A DNA stretch of 64,000 nucleotides from Ignavibacteriota bacterium (GCA_013112585.1 JABFGH010000008.1:124001-188000), one strand, 5' to 3'. Positions 47,426 through 56,564 are shown, numbered from the stretch's first letter. Made by a program: numbers and translations. Notes: a model not told the origin generated them from the sequence alone.

Positions 47426-48985
47426 CTATAAAGGAATATTTGAGTGTTTCTTTGGCGGATTAACATCTTTTTTAGTTGAAAGCATTTGCAATGCCCTAAT
47501 TATTCTAAACCTGGTATTCCTTGGTTCAATTACATCATCAATGTAACCGTATTTTGCGGCAACGTAAGGATTAGCAAATTTACGTTTATATTCTTCCTCT
47601 TTTTCCTGCATAAATTTTGCTTTTTCTTCATCACTTTCAATATTTTTCAAATCGCGTGCATGAAGTACTTCAATAGCACCTTTCGCTCCCATAACTGCAA
47701 TTTCTGCTCCGGGCCACGAATAGTTTATATCTCCTCGTAAATGTTTGGAACTCATAACATCATAAGCACCGCCGTATGCTTTTCTTAAAATAATTGTAAT
47801 TTTAGGAACAGTGGCTTCACCAAAAGCAAAAAGAAGTTTTGCACCGTGAATAATTATTCCGCCATACTCTTGCGTGGTGCCGGGTAAAAAACCGGGAACA
47901 TCAACTAAAGTTACTATTGGAATGTTGAATGCATCACAAAACCGCACAAACCTTGCTGCTTTGCGTGAGCAATTTATATCCAGCACACCAGCTAAATAGT
48001 TAGGCTGGTTTGCAACTATACCAACCGAGCTGCCGTTAAATTTTGCAAAACCGGTAACTATATTTGGGGCGTACATTCTTTGTATTTCTAAAAACTCACT
48101 ATAATCAACTATTGAATGTATAACATCTTTTACATCATAAGGTTTGTTCGGATTTTCAGGAATCAGTGTGTTTAATGCATCATCAAGTCTATCAATCGGG
48201 TCATCACAATTATTTGCAGGAGGTTCTTCCATATTATTTTGCGGAAGGTAGCTGAGCAATTTTCTAATTATTAAAATTCCTTCTTCTTCATCTTCTGCAA
48301 CAAAATGCGTTACACCTGATTTTGAAGCATGAACAGCAGCGCCGCCGAGTTCTTCATCTGTAACAATTTCGCCGGTTACAGTTTTTACTACTTTGGGTCC
48401 GGTAACAAACATGTAGCTTGTACCTTTGGACATGATATTAAAATCAGTTAAGGCAGGCGAGTAAACTGCACCACCGGCACAAGGACCAAAGATTGCGGAG
48501 ATTTGAGGAATGACTCCGGATGCCATAATATTTCTTTGAAAGATATCAGCATAACCGGCTAAACTTTTAACGCCTTCTTGAATTCGTGCACCGCCGCTAT
48601 CGTTAAACCCAATAACCGGGGCGCCAACTTTCATTGCCTTGTCCATCACTTTACAAATTTTCTGTGCGTACATTTCAGATAAAGACCCGCCGAAGATTGT
48701 AAAATCTTGAGAAAATATATAAACTAATCGACCGTCAATGGTGCCGTAACCGGTAACCACGCCGTCGGTAAGGTAAGATTGTTTATCAAGTCCAAAATCA
48801 GTAGTTCTATGAGAAACGAACATATCAAATTCTTCAAAACTTCCTTCATCAAGAAGCATTTCAATTCTTTCGCGGGCGGTAAACTTACCTTTTTTATGCT
48901 GCGATTCAATTCGTTTTTCACCTCCGCCCAGACGTGCTTTTTCACGCATTTCCATCAATTCTTTAATTTTATCTTCTATAGCCAT
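47426..48985 (-). CDS. mmdA: Methylmalonyl-CoA decarboxylase/propionyl-CoA carboxylase carboxyltransferase subunit
   Basis: The protein has 519 residues, normal for the family. Two crotonase-like halves are visible: SHRTTDFGL and [19 protein letters not shown], then the acyl-CoA oxyanion region [12 protein letters not shown]-type sequence ([11 protein letters not shown], about 125), and in the second half [25 protein letters not shown] and [10 protein letters not shown]. It exchanges the carboxyl group between methylmalonyl-CoA and biotin. With OadB-, OadG- and BCCP-type neighbours the Na+-pumping decarboxylase role is favoured over an ATP-driven carboxylase, because no biotin carboxylase gene is present. 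Confidence 0.95.
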   Translation of the reverse strand: MAIEDKIKELMEMREKARLGGGEKRIESQHKKGKFTARERIEMLLDEGSFEEFDMFVSHRTTDFGLDKQSYLTDGVVTGYGTIDGRLVYIFSQDFTIFGGSLSEMYAQKICKVMDKAMKVGAPVIGFNDSGGARIQEGVKSLAGYADIFQRNIMASGVIPQISAIFGPCAGGAVYSPALTDFNIMSKGTSYMFVTGPKVVKTVTGEIVTDEELGGAAVHASKSGVTHFVAEDEEEGILIIRKLLSYLPQNNMEEPPANNCDDPIDRLDDALNTLIPENPNKPYDVKDVIHSIVDYSEFLEIQRMYAPNIVTGFAKFNGSSVGIVANQPNYLAGVLDINCSRKAARFVRFCDAFNIPIVTLVDVPGFLPGTTQEYGGIIIHGAKLLFAFGEATVPKITIILRKAYGGAYDVMSSKHLRGDINYSWPGAEIAVMGAKGAIEVLHARDLKNIESDEEKAKFMQEKEEEYKRKFANPYVAAKYGYIDDVIEPRNTRFRIIRALQMLSTKKDVNPPKKHSNIPL

Positions 48986-49023
48986 TTAAGCTCCTTTAAT
49001 AAAACAATATTCAGCTTTATTAT

Positions 49024-49431
49024 TTATTTTTGCTCTTCGCAAAATTCAGTTAAAACACCGTGTGTTGATTTTGGATGAAGGAAAGCGATGTTTAATCCTT
49101 CGGCACCTTTTCTTGGTTTGGAATCAATAAGCCTAACACCCTTTTCAGCGGCTTTGTCAAGCGCACCTTGTAAGTCATTTACCTTAAAAGCTAAATGATG
49201 AATCCCTTCACCTTTCTTTTCGATAAATTTACCAATTGGTCCTTCCGGGTCCGTTGATTCCAATAATTCAATTTTTGTTTGCCCGACTTTAAAGAATGCG
49301 GTTTTCACTTTTTGATCTTTAACTTCCTCTATTGCATAGCATTTTAATCCAAGTACACCTTCGTAATATTTAATTGCTTCATCAATATTTTTAACAGCAA
49401 TTCCAATATGTTCTATGTGTGAAAGTTCCAT
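49024..49431 (-). CDS. mce: Methylmalonyl-CoA epimerase
   Basis: It interconverts (R)- and (S)-methylmalonyl-CoA. The start at 49431 is preferred to 49470: GGAG sits 7 bases upstream and family members begin at this point (SHIEHIGIAVKN). It has 135 residues and a VOC fold with metal ligands His in HIEHIGIAV, a middle Gln/Glu in TKIELLE and His in GIHHLAFKV, plus LTEFCEE at the end. It is the first gene of the operon that ends with the decarboxylase beta subunit, linking MutAB product to the decarboxylase. Confidence 0.95.
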   Translation of the reverse strand: MELSHIEHIGIAVKNIDEAIKYYEGVLGLKCYAIEEVKDQKVKTAFFKVGQTKIELLESTDPEGPIGKFIEKKGEGIHHLAFKVNDLQGALDKAAEKGVRLIDSKPRKGAEGLNIAFLHPKSTHGVLTEFCEEQK

Positions 49432-49687
49432 TTTTATCTCCGGTTTAAAATTAAGATTTAAACCCTTCAATTTATGTGCCCTGCAATGATATTAAATTTT
49501 GGGCAAACTATTTTTTATTTTGTTGGTAAAAATAAGGATTATATAATCAGATACCACAGCTTATATTTACAAATATTTTATTTGTTTCTCAAATGTTGGA
49601 ATTTGGTTTGATTTTGTAGAATAGATTTTTTTTAAAAGAGATATTGACAATAATATTAAAATCTGCTAAGTTTGATATTCAATTTAT

Positions 49688-49759
<72 letters not shown>

Positions 49760-49762
49760 CAA

Positions 49763-49796
49763 AAAAAATCCCGATCAAAAGATTGGGATTTTTTGT
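49763..49796 (+). terminator. Terminator after tRNA-Asn
   Basis: AATCCCGATC and GATTGGGATT form a stem (one G-T pair) around AAAA, followed by a T run. The same hairpin recurs after both tRNA fragments (near 50121-50142 and 50475-50500), so it is part of the duplicated unit. Confidence 0.88.
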
Positions 49797-49816
49797 TTTA
49801 AATAGTTGGGGTATTT

Positions 49817-50071
49817 ATGTTTTATGTTTACGTAATTTATTCTAAAAAGTTTGATAAAATTTACATCGGGCAAACTATGGATTTAGAAATCAGACTAGAA
49901 GAACATAATGATGGCTTATCAAATTATACTAAAAAATTTATTCCATGGGAACTGGTTTACTCTGAAAAAGCTGATACCAGATCTGATGCTCTAAGAAGGG
50001 AGAAGCAGTTGAAATCAAGTAGAGGACGAAGTTTTATTTGGAATGATATTATTGGTAAAGACAAATATTAG
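49817..50071 (+). CDS. GIY-YIG nuclease-domain protein, copy 1
   Basis: The protein has 84 residues, a single GIY-YIG domain. The two-strand signature is YVYVIYS at residues 3-9 and YIGQT at 16-20, followed by Arg in IRLEEHN, KKFIPWELVY and the catalytic Glu region REKQLKSSRGR. Its TAG stop overlaps the first G of a repeated tRNA-Asn segment. Single-domain GIY-YIG proteins of this size are common in this phylum; their biochemical role is mostly unknown. The position after a tRNA and the copied tRNA end suggest that it is part of a tRNA-targeting mobile unit. Confidence 0.9.
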   Translation: MFYVYVIYSKKFDKIYIGQTMDLEIRLEEHNDGLSNYTKKFIPWELVYSEKADTRSDALRREKQLKSSRGRSFIWNDIIGKDKY

Positions 50072-50115
50072 GGTTGTAAGTTCGATCCGTCAGCCGACGG
50101 ATTACTCGCGGAGCA
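50071..50115 (+). repeat. tRNA-Asn 3'-half copy 1 with hairpin in T loop
   Basis: GGGTTGTAAGTTCGA, identical to the variable loop and 5' T arm of the tRNA, is followed by TCCGTCAGCCGACGGA and then TTACTCGCGGAGCA, which restores the acceptor 3' strand. Compared with the tRNA, five bases in the T loop are replaced by an 18-base sequence holding a 6-bp hairpin. It cannot make a tRNA alone because the 5' half is missing. Confidence 0.88.
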
Positions 50116-50170
50116 AAAAAAATCCCGATCAAAAGTTCGGGATTTTTTGTTTTAAATAGTTGGAGTATTT

Positions 50171-50425
50171 ATGTTTTATGTTTACGTAATTTATTCTAAA
50201 AAGTTTGATAAAATTTACATCGGGCAAACTATGGATTTAGAAATCAGACTAGAAGAACATAATGATGGCTTGTCAAATTATACTAAAAAATTTATTCCAT
50301 GGGAACTGGTTTACTCTGAAAAAGCTGATACCAGATCTGATGCTCTAATAAGGGAGAAGCAGTTGAAATCAAGTAGAGGACGAAGTTTTATCTGGAAAGA
50401 AATTATTGGTAAAGACAAATATTAG
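50171..50425 (+). CDS. GIY-YIG nuclease-domain protein, copy 2
   Basis: The protein has 84 residues and differs from copy 1 only near the C-terminus (ALIREKQ for ALRREKQ, and WKEIIG for WNDIIG). All motif residues are kept. Upstream spacing, terminator and the start region are also copied, so this is a duplication of the whole ~350-base unit. Its stop again overlaps the first G of a tRNA-Asn fragment. The few differences being mostly in codons that change residues suggests recent duplication rather than long selection, though the sample is small. Confidence 0.9.
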   Translation: MFYVYVIYSKKFDKIYIGQTMDLEIRLEEHNDGLSNYTKKFIPWELVYSEKADTRSDALIREKQLKSSRGRSFIWKEIIGKDKY

Positions 50426-50469
50426 GGTTGTAAGTTCGATCCGTCAGCCGACGGATTACTCGCGGAGCA
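50425..50469 (+). repeat. tRNA-Asn 3'-half copy 2 with the same hairpin
   Basis: This copy is identical over its 45 bases to the fragment at 50071-50115, including the TCCGTC-AGCC-GACGGA hairpin. A terminator hairpin follows and serves the end of the convergent gene at 50510 as well. Confidence 0.88.
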
Positions 50470-50509
50470 AAAAAATCCCGATTGAAAGATTGGGATTTTT
50501 TGTTTTAAA

Positions 50510-51067
50510 TTATTTTAATTGATTATACCTAAAACATTTTACTATATGATCATTAACCATACCCACTGCCTGCATAAATGCATAACATATTGTTGAACCG
50601 ACAAATTTAAATCCCCGTTTCTTTAAGTCTTTACTCATTGCATCAGACTCTCTTGTCATCGCCGGAATTTCTTTAAGAGATTTCCATTTATTAACAATTG
50701 GTTTACCTCCAACAAAACTCCAAATATATTTATCAAAACTTCCGAACTCTTTTTGAATTTTCAGAAATGCTTTAGCGTTACCCACAGCAGAATTTATTTT
50801 CATTTTATTTCTAACAATGCCCGGATTCTGCAATAGCTTTTCAATTTTCTTTTCTGAAAAGCGGCTGACTTTTACGGGATCAAAATTATCAAAAGCTTTA
50901 ATATAATTTTCACGCTTCTTCAAAATCGTTATCCAGCTTAGTCCGGCTTGCGCTCCTTCAAGAATTAAAAATTCAAAAAGTTTTCTATCATCGTGGAGAG
51001 GCACTCCCCATTCTTCATCATGATATTTTATATATAGCGGATCAGTTCCGCACCATTCACATCTCAT
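50510..51067 (-). CDS. tag: DNA-3-methyladenine glycosylase I
   Basis: It excises 3-methyladenine from alkylated DNA. The protein has 185 residues, the usual size. Family signatures: RCEWCGTDPLYIKYHDEEWG-like start with the zinc-ligand Cys, the FEFLILEGAQAGLSW block at about residue 32, and the C-terminal GSTICYAFMQAVGMVNDH with the other zinc ligands His and Cys (HIVKC). It is a single gene, convergent with the GIY-YIG element. Confidence 0.95.
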   Translation of the reverse strand: MRCEWCGTDPLYIKYHDEEWGVPLHDDRKLFEFLILEGAQAGLSWITILKKRENYIKAFDNFDPVKVSRFSEKKIEKLLQNPGIVRNKMKINSAVGNAKAFLKIQKEFGSFDKYIWSFVGGKPIVNKWKSLKEIPAMTRESDAMSKDLKKRGFKFVGSTICYAFMQAVGMVNDHIVKCFRYNQLK

Positions 51068-51121
51068 ATTTGCACCGTTTAATTAAGGGATAAAAGACTG
51101 TTTCAAGTTACAGGTTTACAA

Positions 51122-51204
51122 GTTGCAGGTTTTAAGGCTGCAGGTTTTAAGGCTGCAGGTTAAAAGAGATTTCAAGATTTCAAGATTTCAAGATTTCAAG
51201 ATTA
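51122..51204. repeat. Short tandem repeats upstream of tag
   Basis: Two tandem arrays adjoin: a 15-bp unit containing GGCTGCAGGTTTT (about 2.5 copies, 51122-51163) and an 8-bp unit TTTCAAGA (4 copies, 51171-51204). The rest of the 51068-51373 gap shows no gene. Confidence 0.88.
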
Positions 51205-51373
51205 AAGGAAATAAATCCTTCTGTGCAGTGCAACTGGATTTTTAATCAATTCTCTAGCTAATGACTGTAAAATTAACCGCAAGAAAAATTGTTTAATTTT
51301 TCTCTTCAGACCGTATTACAACAAAATTCGCTTGATGCTATTTTTTATTAATTCAAAAAACTTATTTGTACTG

Positions 51374-51745
51374 CTAAATGTGTTGGTCAATGAGAATTGT
51401 ATTACCATCCGGATCAATTACAGTAATGCTTGCAGGCCCACTAGTGTTAATATCTGTTTCGCTTTCCAAGTTGATATTCTTATTTTGTAAATGCTGCTGA
51501 ATTTCTCTTACATCATCAAATTTTTCTAGTTTGTTTGCATTGGAATCCCAGCCCGGGTTAAAGGTTAGTATATTTTTTTCAAACATTCCTTGGAATAATC
51601 CAATTAGCGAATCTTCGTTTTTCATGATCAAATAGTTTTGATTTATATCTCCGGCAAAAACTTTAAATCCAAGATTCTCGTAAAACTGTTTTGACGCTTT
51701 AATGTCTTTAACACTAAGGCTGACTGAAAATGCACCTAATTTCAT
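51374..51745 (-). CDS. VOC/glyoxalase-family protein
   Basis: The protein has 123 residues with the paired beta-alpha-beta-beta-beta modules of the vicinal-oxygen-chelate fold: FSVSLSVKDIKASKQFYENLGF at the start and ASITVIDPDGNTILIDQH at the end. The first metal position, usually His or Glu, is Ser here, and the second module ends ILIDQH. Such proteins include lactoylglutathione lyases, antibiotic-resistance proteins and dioxygenases; the activity cannot be assigned. AGGAG lies before ATG. Confidence 0.8.
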   Translation of the reverse strand: MKLGAFSVSLSVKDIKASKQFYENLGFKVFAGDINQNYLIMKNEDSLIGLFQGMFEKNILTFNPGWDSNANKLEKFDDVREIQQHLQNKNINLESETDINTSGPASITVIDPDGNTILIDQHI

Positions 51746-51867
51746 AGCTCTCCTTATTTTGTTTATGAATAATTTAGTAAATAAAATTTCAATTTCTTAC
51801 CGGTATAAATTCCTCTTTATAAAATTAATATTATTTACTACAAATTAGAAGTCATAATATTCTCAGC

Positions 51868-52000
51868 GGCGACGTCTCACCTTTAACATTTGACTTTTCA
51901 CACCTCACCCCTACTTGCAGCCAGATTTCACCTCTCACCCCTGCCCGCACGCAGGTTTCACCTTTCACCTCTAACCTTTCACTTTTCACCTCTCACGCTT
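51868..52000. repeat. Pyrimidine-rich tract with CCTGCC-type elements
   Basis: The plus strand is almost pure pyrimidine in TTTCACCTCTCACC-like steps, interrupted by CCTGCCCGCACGCAGG and a degenerate relative. A similar tract with CCTGCC/GGCAGG stems is at 53525-53612, and both flank the aldehyde dehydrogenase gene. Confidence 0.75.
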
Positions 52001-53360
52001 TTATCCATACCGTTTTTATATTAACAAACTCTTTAATGCCGTAATGTGAAAGCTCTCTTCCGTAGCCTGACATTTTAATCCCGCCGAATGGCAAGCGCGG
52101 ATCCGACTTAACCATTCCATTAATAAAAACGGAACCTGCCTCAATTTTAGCTGCCAGTTTTTTTGCTTTATCAATATCATTTGTCCACAATGAAGATCCT
52201 AAACCAAACTCAGAATCGTTTGCAATATTAATAGCTTCGTCTTCATCCTCTGCAACAATAACTGAAGCAACCGGACCGAAGAGTTCTTCTTTATATGCTG
52301 TCATTCCTTTTTTAACATTAGTTAAAACTGTTGCGGGATAGTAGGAACCTTTGCGTTCCAATCGCTTTCCGCCGGTTAATATTTTTGCACCGGTTTTTAC
52401 AGACGATTTAACTTGTTCATCTAATTCTATAAGTAAATCTTCTCTTGCAATCGGTCCTAACTCAGTTTCCATATCAGCGGGGTCACCGACCTTTGTCTTT
52501 TCCATTTTTTCTACAAACAGTTCAATAAATTTATCGGCAATTTCTTCAACAACAATAAAACGTTTTGCCGCAATGCAGCTTTGACCATTGTTAATTAAGC
52601 GGGAAGTAACTGCCTGATCAACTGCAGCCTCAATGTCAGCGTCGGCTAAAATAATAAACGGATCACTTCCGCCTAATTCTAACACAGTCTTTTTAAGATT
52701 ATTGCCCGCAGTTTCAGCCACTTTTTTTCCTGCGTTTTCACTGCCGGTTAAGGTGGCAGCCTTAACTAATGGATTATCCAAAACTAGTTTAACTTTAGAA
52801 GAACCAATTAATAAATTAATAAAAACATTCTTAGGAAAACCCGCATTTAAAAACACTTCTTCAATTGCCATGGCGCTCATTGGTACATTTGAAGCATGTT
52901 TTAACAAGCCGACATTGCCAGCCATAAGTGCCGGTGCGGCAAATCTAAATACCTGCCAGTAGGGAAAATTCCACGGCATAATAGCCAATACAATTCCAAC
53001 CGGGTCAAAACGAACGTAGCTTTCACTCGCATCAGATTTAATAACTTCTTTTGATAAAATATCTTCCGCATTTTCTGCATAGTATTCGCAAACCCATGCG
53101 CACTTTTCAACTTCTGATAAAGCCTGCTTAATTGGCTTACCCATTTCCAGCGTAAGCACATCGGCATATTTTTTTTTGTTGATTTTCAATTCCTTAGCTG
53201 CATTAAGCATTAGGGTTTTCCTAAAACTAAAAGGAGTTTCGCGCCATTTAATAAATGCTTCATTTGCTTCATCAATAATCTGATTGACCTTTTCATCCGA
53301 AAACTCGCCGAATGTTTTTACTACCTCTCCGGTTGCCGGGTTAATTGTTTGAATAGCCAT
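51993..53360 (-). CDS. NAD(P)-dependent succinate-semialdehyde dehydrogenase-like aldehyde dehydrogenase
   Basis: The protein has 455 residues. The active-site Cys262 lies in NNGQSCIAAKR and the catalytic Glu in LELGGSDPF. The cofactor site MPWNFPYWQVFRFAAPALMAGN and C-terminal ELFGPVASV complete the fold. The short length, MPWNFPYWQV and SDP features fit the succinate-semialdehyde dehydrogenase subgroup (GabD1/Sad-like). A substrate preference for succinate semialdehyde is inferred from subgroup features. It is monocistronic and bordered on both sides by similar repeat tracts. Confidence 0.9.
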   Translation of the reverse strand: MAIQTINPATGEVVKTFGEFSDEKVNQIIDEANEAFIKWRETPFSFRKTLMLNAAKELKINKKKYADVLTLEMGKPIKQALSEVEKCAWVCEYYAENAEDILSKEVIKSDASESYVRFDPVGIVLAIMPWNFPYWQVFRFAAPALMAGNVGLLKHASNVPMSAMAIEEVFLNAGFPKNVFINLLIGSSKVKLVLDNPLVKAATLTGSENAGKKVAETAGNNLKKTVLELGGSDPFIILADADIEAAVDQAVTSRLINNGQSCIAAKRFIVVEEIADKFIELFVEKMEKTKVGDPADMETELGPIAREDLLIELDEQVKSSVKTGAKILTGGKRLERKGSYYPATVLTNVKKGMTAYKEELFGPVASVIVAEDEDEAINIANDSEFGLGSSLWTNDIDKAKKLAAKIEAGSVFINGMVKSDPRLPFGGIKMSGYGRELSHYGIKEFVNIKTVWIKA

Positions 53361-53443
53361 ACTTACTCCGGTTAAAATGATAAATATAAAATTTTTAGAT
53401 TAGTAATTTTAATGTTACAAGGTTACAAAGTTGCAAGTTTTAA

Positions 53444-53612
53444 GGTTACAGGTTACAGGTTACAGGTTAAAAGAATTTTGAACTAATGAAAACAGATTGA
53501 ACATATCCAACAATAATTATCGATTTTCCTTTCACTCCTGCCGGCAGGCAGGTTTCACTTTTCACTTCTCACTTCTCACCTTTCACCCCTGCCTTCAGGC
53601 AGGTTTCACTTT
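53444..53612. repeat. GGTTACA heptamers and pyrimidine tract with CCTGCC stems
   Basis: The unit GGTTACA repeats 3.7 times at 53444-53469, next to two looser relatives upstream. Further on, 53525-53612 is a pyrimidine-rich tract with two palindromes: CCTGCCGGCAGGCAGG (53537-53552) and CCTGCCTTCAGGCAGG (53588-53603). No gene is seen between 53361 and 53668. Confidence 0.88.
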
Positions 53613-53668
53613 TATAATAAAATATTTCTAAATTGAATTACAAAATTTATTTAATTAATAATAATAAA

Positions 53669-54034
53669 ATGAATATAAAATTAATAATTGCAGGTTCTGC
53701 GGGCTTTATTGGTGTAGCATTGGGAGCCTTTGGTGCACATGGTTTAAAAAATATTTTATCAAACGAAATGTTGGAAATTTATAAAACCGGAATCCTCTAT
53801 CATTTAATTCACGCTTCAGTTTTGTTGGCAATTTCTTTATTCGGTAAAAAAGAATTAACAAAGGCTTTCATGTTTATTGCTATCGGCATTTTACTTTTTT
53901 CATTTTCCCTTTATATCTATTCAGTTTCATCAATTAAATTTTTTGCGCTGATTACACCGTTCGGAGGAGTCAGTTTTTTAATTGGCTGGGGATTGATCAT
54001 TTTTTATGCAATTAAACAGAAACAAACCAAATAA
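53669..54034 (+). CDS. DUF423-family membrane protein
   Basis: The protein has 121 residues from ATG 53669, chosen because the family begins with a GAFGAHGL-containing first helix; an in-frame TTG at 53633 would add an unlikely tail. Four transmembrane segments are visible. The family motif GVALGAFGAHGLKN is at about residues 14-27 and TPFGGVSFLIGWG near the end. The function of DUF423 proteins is unknown. The gene converges with miaE, with only three bases between stops. Confidence 0.9.
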   Translation: MNIKLIIAGSAGFIGVALGAFGAHGLKNILSNEMLEIYKTGILYHLIHASVLLAISLFGKKELTKAFMFIAIGILLFSFSLYIYSVSSIKFFALITPFGGVSFLIGWGLIIFYAIKQKQTK

Positions 54035-54037
54035 TAC

Positions 54038-54613
54038 CTATCCGTGCATCATAGGTAAATTGGTTAAATTTTTTACAATTTCAGCTTCAATATCTGTCAA
54101 TTCATCAAGTCGTAATTTTACTTCGGCTTCATCAAAATATTTTTTTGCAAGTTTAATAAAAGCCATGTAATGCCCGGCTTCTGACTTAGCCAATTCAGTA
54201 TAAAACAATTTTAATTTTTGATCTTCTAAATTATCGGCAAGTATTTGCAGGCGTTCGCACGATCTGGCTTCAACAATTCCTGCAACAAGTAAATGATCTA
54301 AAAATCTTTCCGGTTGGGTTTTTCTTAATCTGCCGAATAATTTTTGAGCGTATTCATCTTTTTTGTCCTCTCTTAAAGTTTCCCCTTTTTCATCCAAAAT
54401 TTTTACTACTGAGCGAAAATGATCTATTTCCTCCTCAATTAAATCAGCCATTTCAAATGCTAAATCAGTTTTCTCGGGATAATTATTAATCAGGTTCATT
54501 CCTGTTACAGCGGCTTTTTTTTCGCAATGGGCATGGTCAATTATAACATCAATCAAGTTTTGTTTTGCGTTCTCAATCCATTTACTATTTGTTTTACACT
54601 TTAAGCAGAGCAT
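54038..54613 (-). CDS. miaE: tRNA-(ms2io6A)-hydroxylase-like di-iron protein
   Basis: The protein has 191 residues, ferritin-like. The di-iron ligands appear as EEEIDHF near residue 63, VEARSCERL near 115 and KSEAGHYMAF near 147, the MiaE pattern. MiaE hydroxylates the isopentenyl group of ms2i6A37 in tRNA. The modification needs oxygen, which fits a bacterium that sees at least some air. A weak upstream region and a Cys-rich N-terminus (CLKCKTN) are seen. Confidence 0.9.
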   Translation of the reverse strand: MLCLKCKTNSKWIENAKQNLIDVIIDHAHCEKKAAVTGMNLINNYPEKTDLAFEMADLIEEEIDHFRSVVKILDEKGETLREDKKDEYAQKLFGRLRKTQPERFLDHLLVAGIVEARSCERLQILADNLEDQKLKLFYTELAKSEAGHYMAFIKLAKKYFDEAEVKLRLDELTDIEAEIVKNLTNLPMMHG

Positions 54614-54712
54614 TAATACCTTCTATTTTGAACTAATTATTTTTATTTTACTATACAAGTAAATAATGATTTAGTAGAAACAAGTATAGGATATTTTCTC
54701 CAATAATCAATT

Positions 54713-56056
54713 ATGGCAAGGACCAAAAAACCAAAAACATTTGTTCTTGATACCAACGTAATTCTGCACGACCCAACCTGCATCACTCAATTTAAGGAAA
54801 ACAATATTGTTATACCTTTAACAGTAATTGAGGAAATTGATCACTTCAAACGCGGCAGTCAAGTAATAAATCTTAACGCAAGAGAATTTTCAAGAACCCT
54901 TGATAACCTAACCGGCAGTGCAGTTTTTAACGGCGGTGTTTCTATTGGCAGCGGCAAAGGTAAAGTCCGAATTGTATTTTCCAAAGGTCTATCAAAGGAA
55001 ATTCAAGAATCTTTTAGAGAAGATACACCCGATCACAGAATTTTAAGTGTTGCATACAACCTTTTTAAGGAGAGCAAGGATAAGAAAAATATTATTCTTG
55101 TTTCAAAAGATGTTAATCTTAGAATGAAAGCCAAAGCTATGGGCTTAATGGCTGAAAATTATACAACCGATAGAGTAGGAAGTGTTGATCATCTTTATAC
55201 CGGTAAAGCTTTCATTGAAGATTTTGACGACGAAAGCATTCAAAAATTTTACAAAACTCCTTTTGAAGTAGAAGCTAAAAAAATAAATAAATTGATTAAA
55301 GATGAACTCGTTCCGAATAAATTTTTTATTATCCGTAACCATAATAGGTCTGTACTTACTAAATTAAGCAGCAGTGAAGATATTTTTAGTAAAGTTGACA
55401 AAGTACCGGCATTTGGAATTACACCCAGAAATGCCGAACAGACTTTCGCAATTAATGCATTAACAAATGATTCAATTCCCCTTGTAACAGTAACAGGTAA
55501 AGCCGGAACCGGTAAAACGCTTTTAGCTTTAGCCGGCGCATTGCATTCACGAAAAAATTATCGTCAAATTTATATCGCGCGTCCGGTTATTCCGTTAAGC
55601 AATAAAGATTTAGGATTTTTACCCGGCGATATTGAAAGCAAGCTTGGACCTTATATGCAGCCATTGTGGGATAATCTTAAAGTTATTCAAGATCAGTATA
55701 AAGAAACCGATAAGAATCATGTGCTGATAAATAATTTAATCAAAGAAGAAAAATTAGTAATTGAACCTTTAAGCTACATACGCGGAAGAAGTTTGCAGAG
55801 AATATTTTTTATTGTTGATGAAGCACAAAATTTAACTCCGCATGAGGTTAAAACAATAATCACCCGTGCCGGTGAAGGTTCTAAAATTGTTTTTACCGGT
55901 GATATCTATCAGATAGATCATCCATATTTAGATTCACAGTCGAACGGTCTCTCTTATTTAATAGACCATTTTAAAAAACAAAAACTTTACGCCCATATAA
56001 ATTTGGAAAAAGGTGAACGGTCAGAATTATCGGAATTAGCCAGCAATTTGTTATAA
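54713..56056 (+). CDS. PIN-PhoH fusion protein (PhoH2/YlaK type)
   Basis: The protein has 447 residues. The N-terminal PIN RNase domain (about 8-160) has FVLDTNVILHDP with the catalytic Asp, EEIDHF and VSKDVNLRMKA. The C-terminal PhoH ATPase domain (about 240-447) has Walker A GKAGTGKT near 262-269 and FIVDEAQNLTP as Walker B. Such PhoH2 proteins are RNA-unwinding nucleases. It may act in RNA quality control; no partner gene indicates a specific target. The gene is divergent from miaE. Confidence 0.95.
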   Translation: MARTKKPKTFVLDTNVILHDPTCITQFKENNIVIPLTVIEEIDHFKRGSQVINLNAREFSRTLDNLTGSAVFNGGVSIGSGKGKVRIVFSKGLSKEIQESFREDTPDHRILSVAYNLFKESKDKKNIILVSKDVNLRMKAKAMGLMAENYTTDRVGSVDHLYTGKAFIEDFDDESIQKFYKTPFEVEAKKINKLIKDELVPNKFFIIRNHNRSVLTKLSSSEDIFSKVDKVPAFGITPRNAEQTFAINALTNDSIPLVTVTGKAGTGKTLLALAGALHSRKNYRQIYIARPVIPLSNKDLGFLPGDIESKLGPYMQPLWDNLKVIQDQYKETDKNHVLINNLIKEEKLVIEPLSYIRGRSLQRIFFIVDEAQNLTPHEVKTIITRAGEGSKIVFTGDIYQIDHPYLDSQSNGLSYLIDHFKKQKLYAHINLEKGERSELSELASNLL

Positions 56057-56141
56057 TTTTTACTGATGAATTGTTCTATTGATTAGTGATGATAAATTCA
56101 GAATGATTGTTTAATTTAGTATATCAAATAATAGATTATCA

Positions 56142-56525
56142 ATGAGAAATAATTTTTTAAGCTTAGATATGATTAATACCGAAAACATTATTGTCGTTGG
56201 CGATAGAGTTTTAATAAAGCCCGAAGATAATCTACAGAAAACAAATAGCGGGTTGTATCTGCCGCCGGGGGTGATTGAAAAGGAAAAAGTTCAAGGCGGA
56301 TATATTGTTAAAGTAGGACCCGGTTACCCGGTAGCAGGCAGTTCCGAAGATGATGAACCATGGAAAGAAGACCGTGCTGCAAAGTATATTCCATTGCAGG
56401 CTAAACCGGGTGACTTTGCGCTTTACTTAAAAAAGGATTCGGTTGATATTGAGTTTCGGAAAGAGAAACTTGTTATAGTTCCGCAGGCAGCAATTTTACT
56501 TTTACATAGAGATGATTTTATATAA
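56142..56525 (+). CDS. GroES-like co-chaperone fold protein
   Basis: The protein has 127 residues (starts at 56142 or 56169). The GroES-like core is seen as VVGDRVLIKPED, TNSGLYLPPG and GGYIVKVGPG at the N-terminus, and FALYLKKDSVDIEFRKEKLVIVPQAAILL at the C-terminus. A 30-residue insertion (about 65-95) replaces the usual mobile-loop arrangement, and no groEL is adjacent. It is probably a diverged co-chaperonin relative rather than the housekeeping GroES. Confidence 0.8.
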   Translation: MRNNFLSLDMINTENIIVVGDRVLIKPEDNLQKTNSGLYLPPGVIEKEKVQGGYIVKVGPGYPVAGSSEDDEPWKEDRAAKYIPLQAKPGDFALYLKKDSVDIEFRKEKLVIVPQAAILLLHRDDFI

Positions 56526-56564
56526 CATTAATTGAACAACAATTAAATAAGGGCTGAGGGGCTT

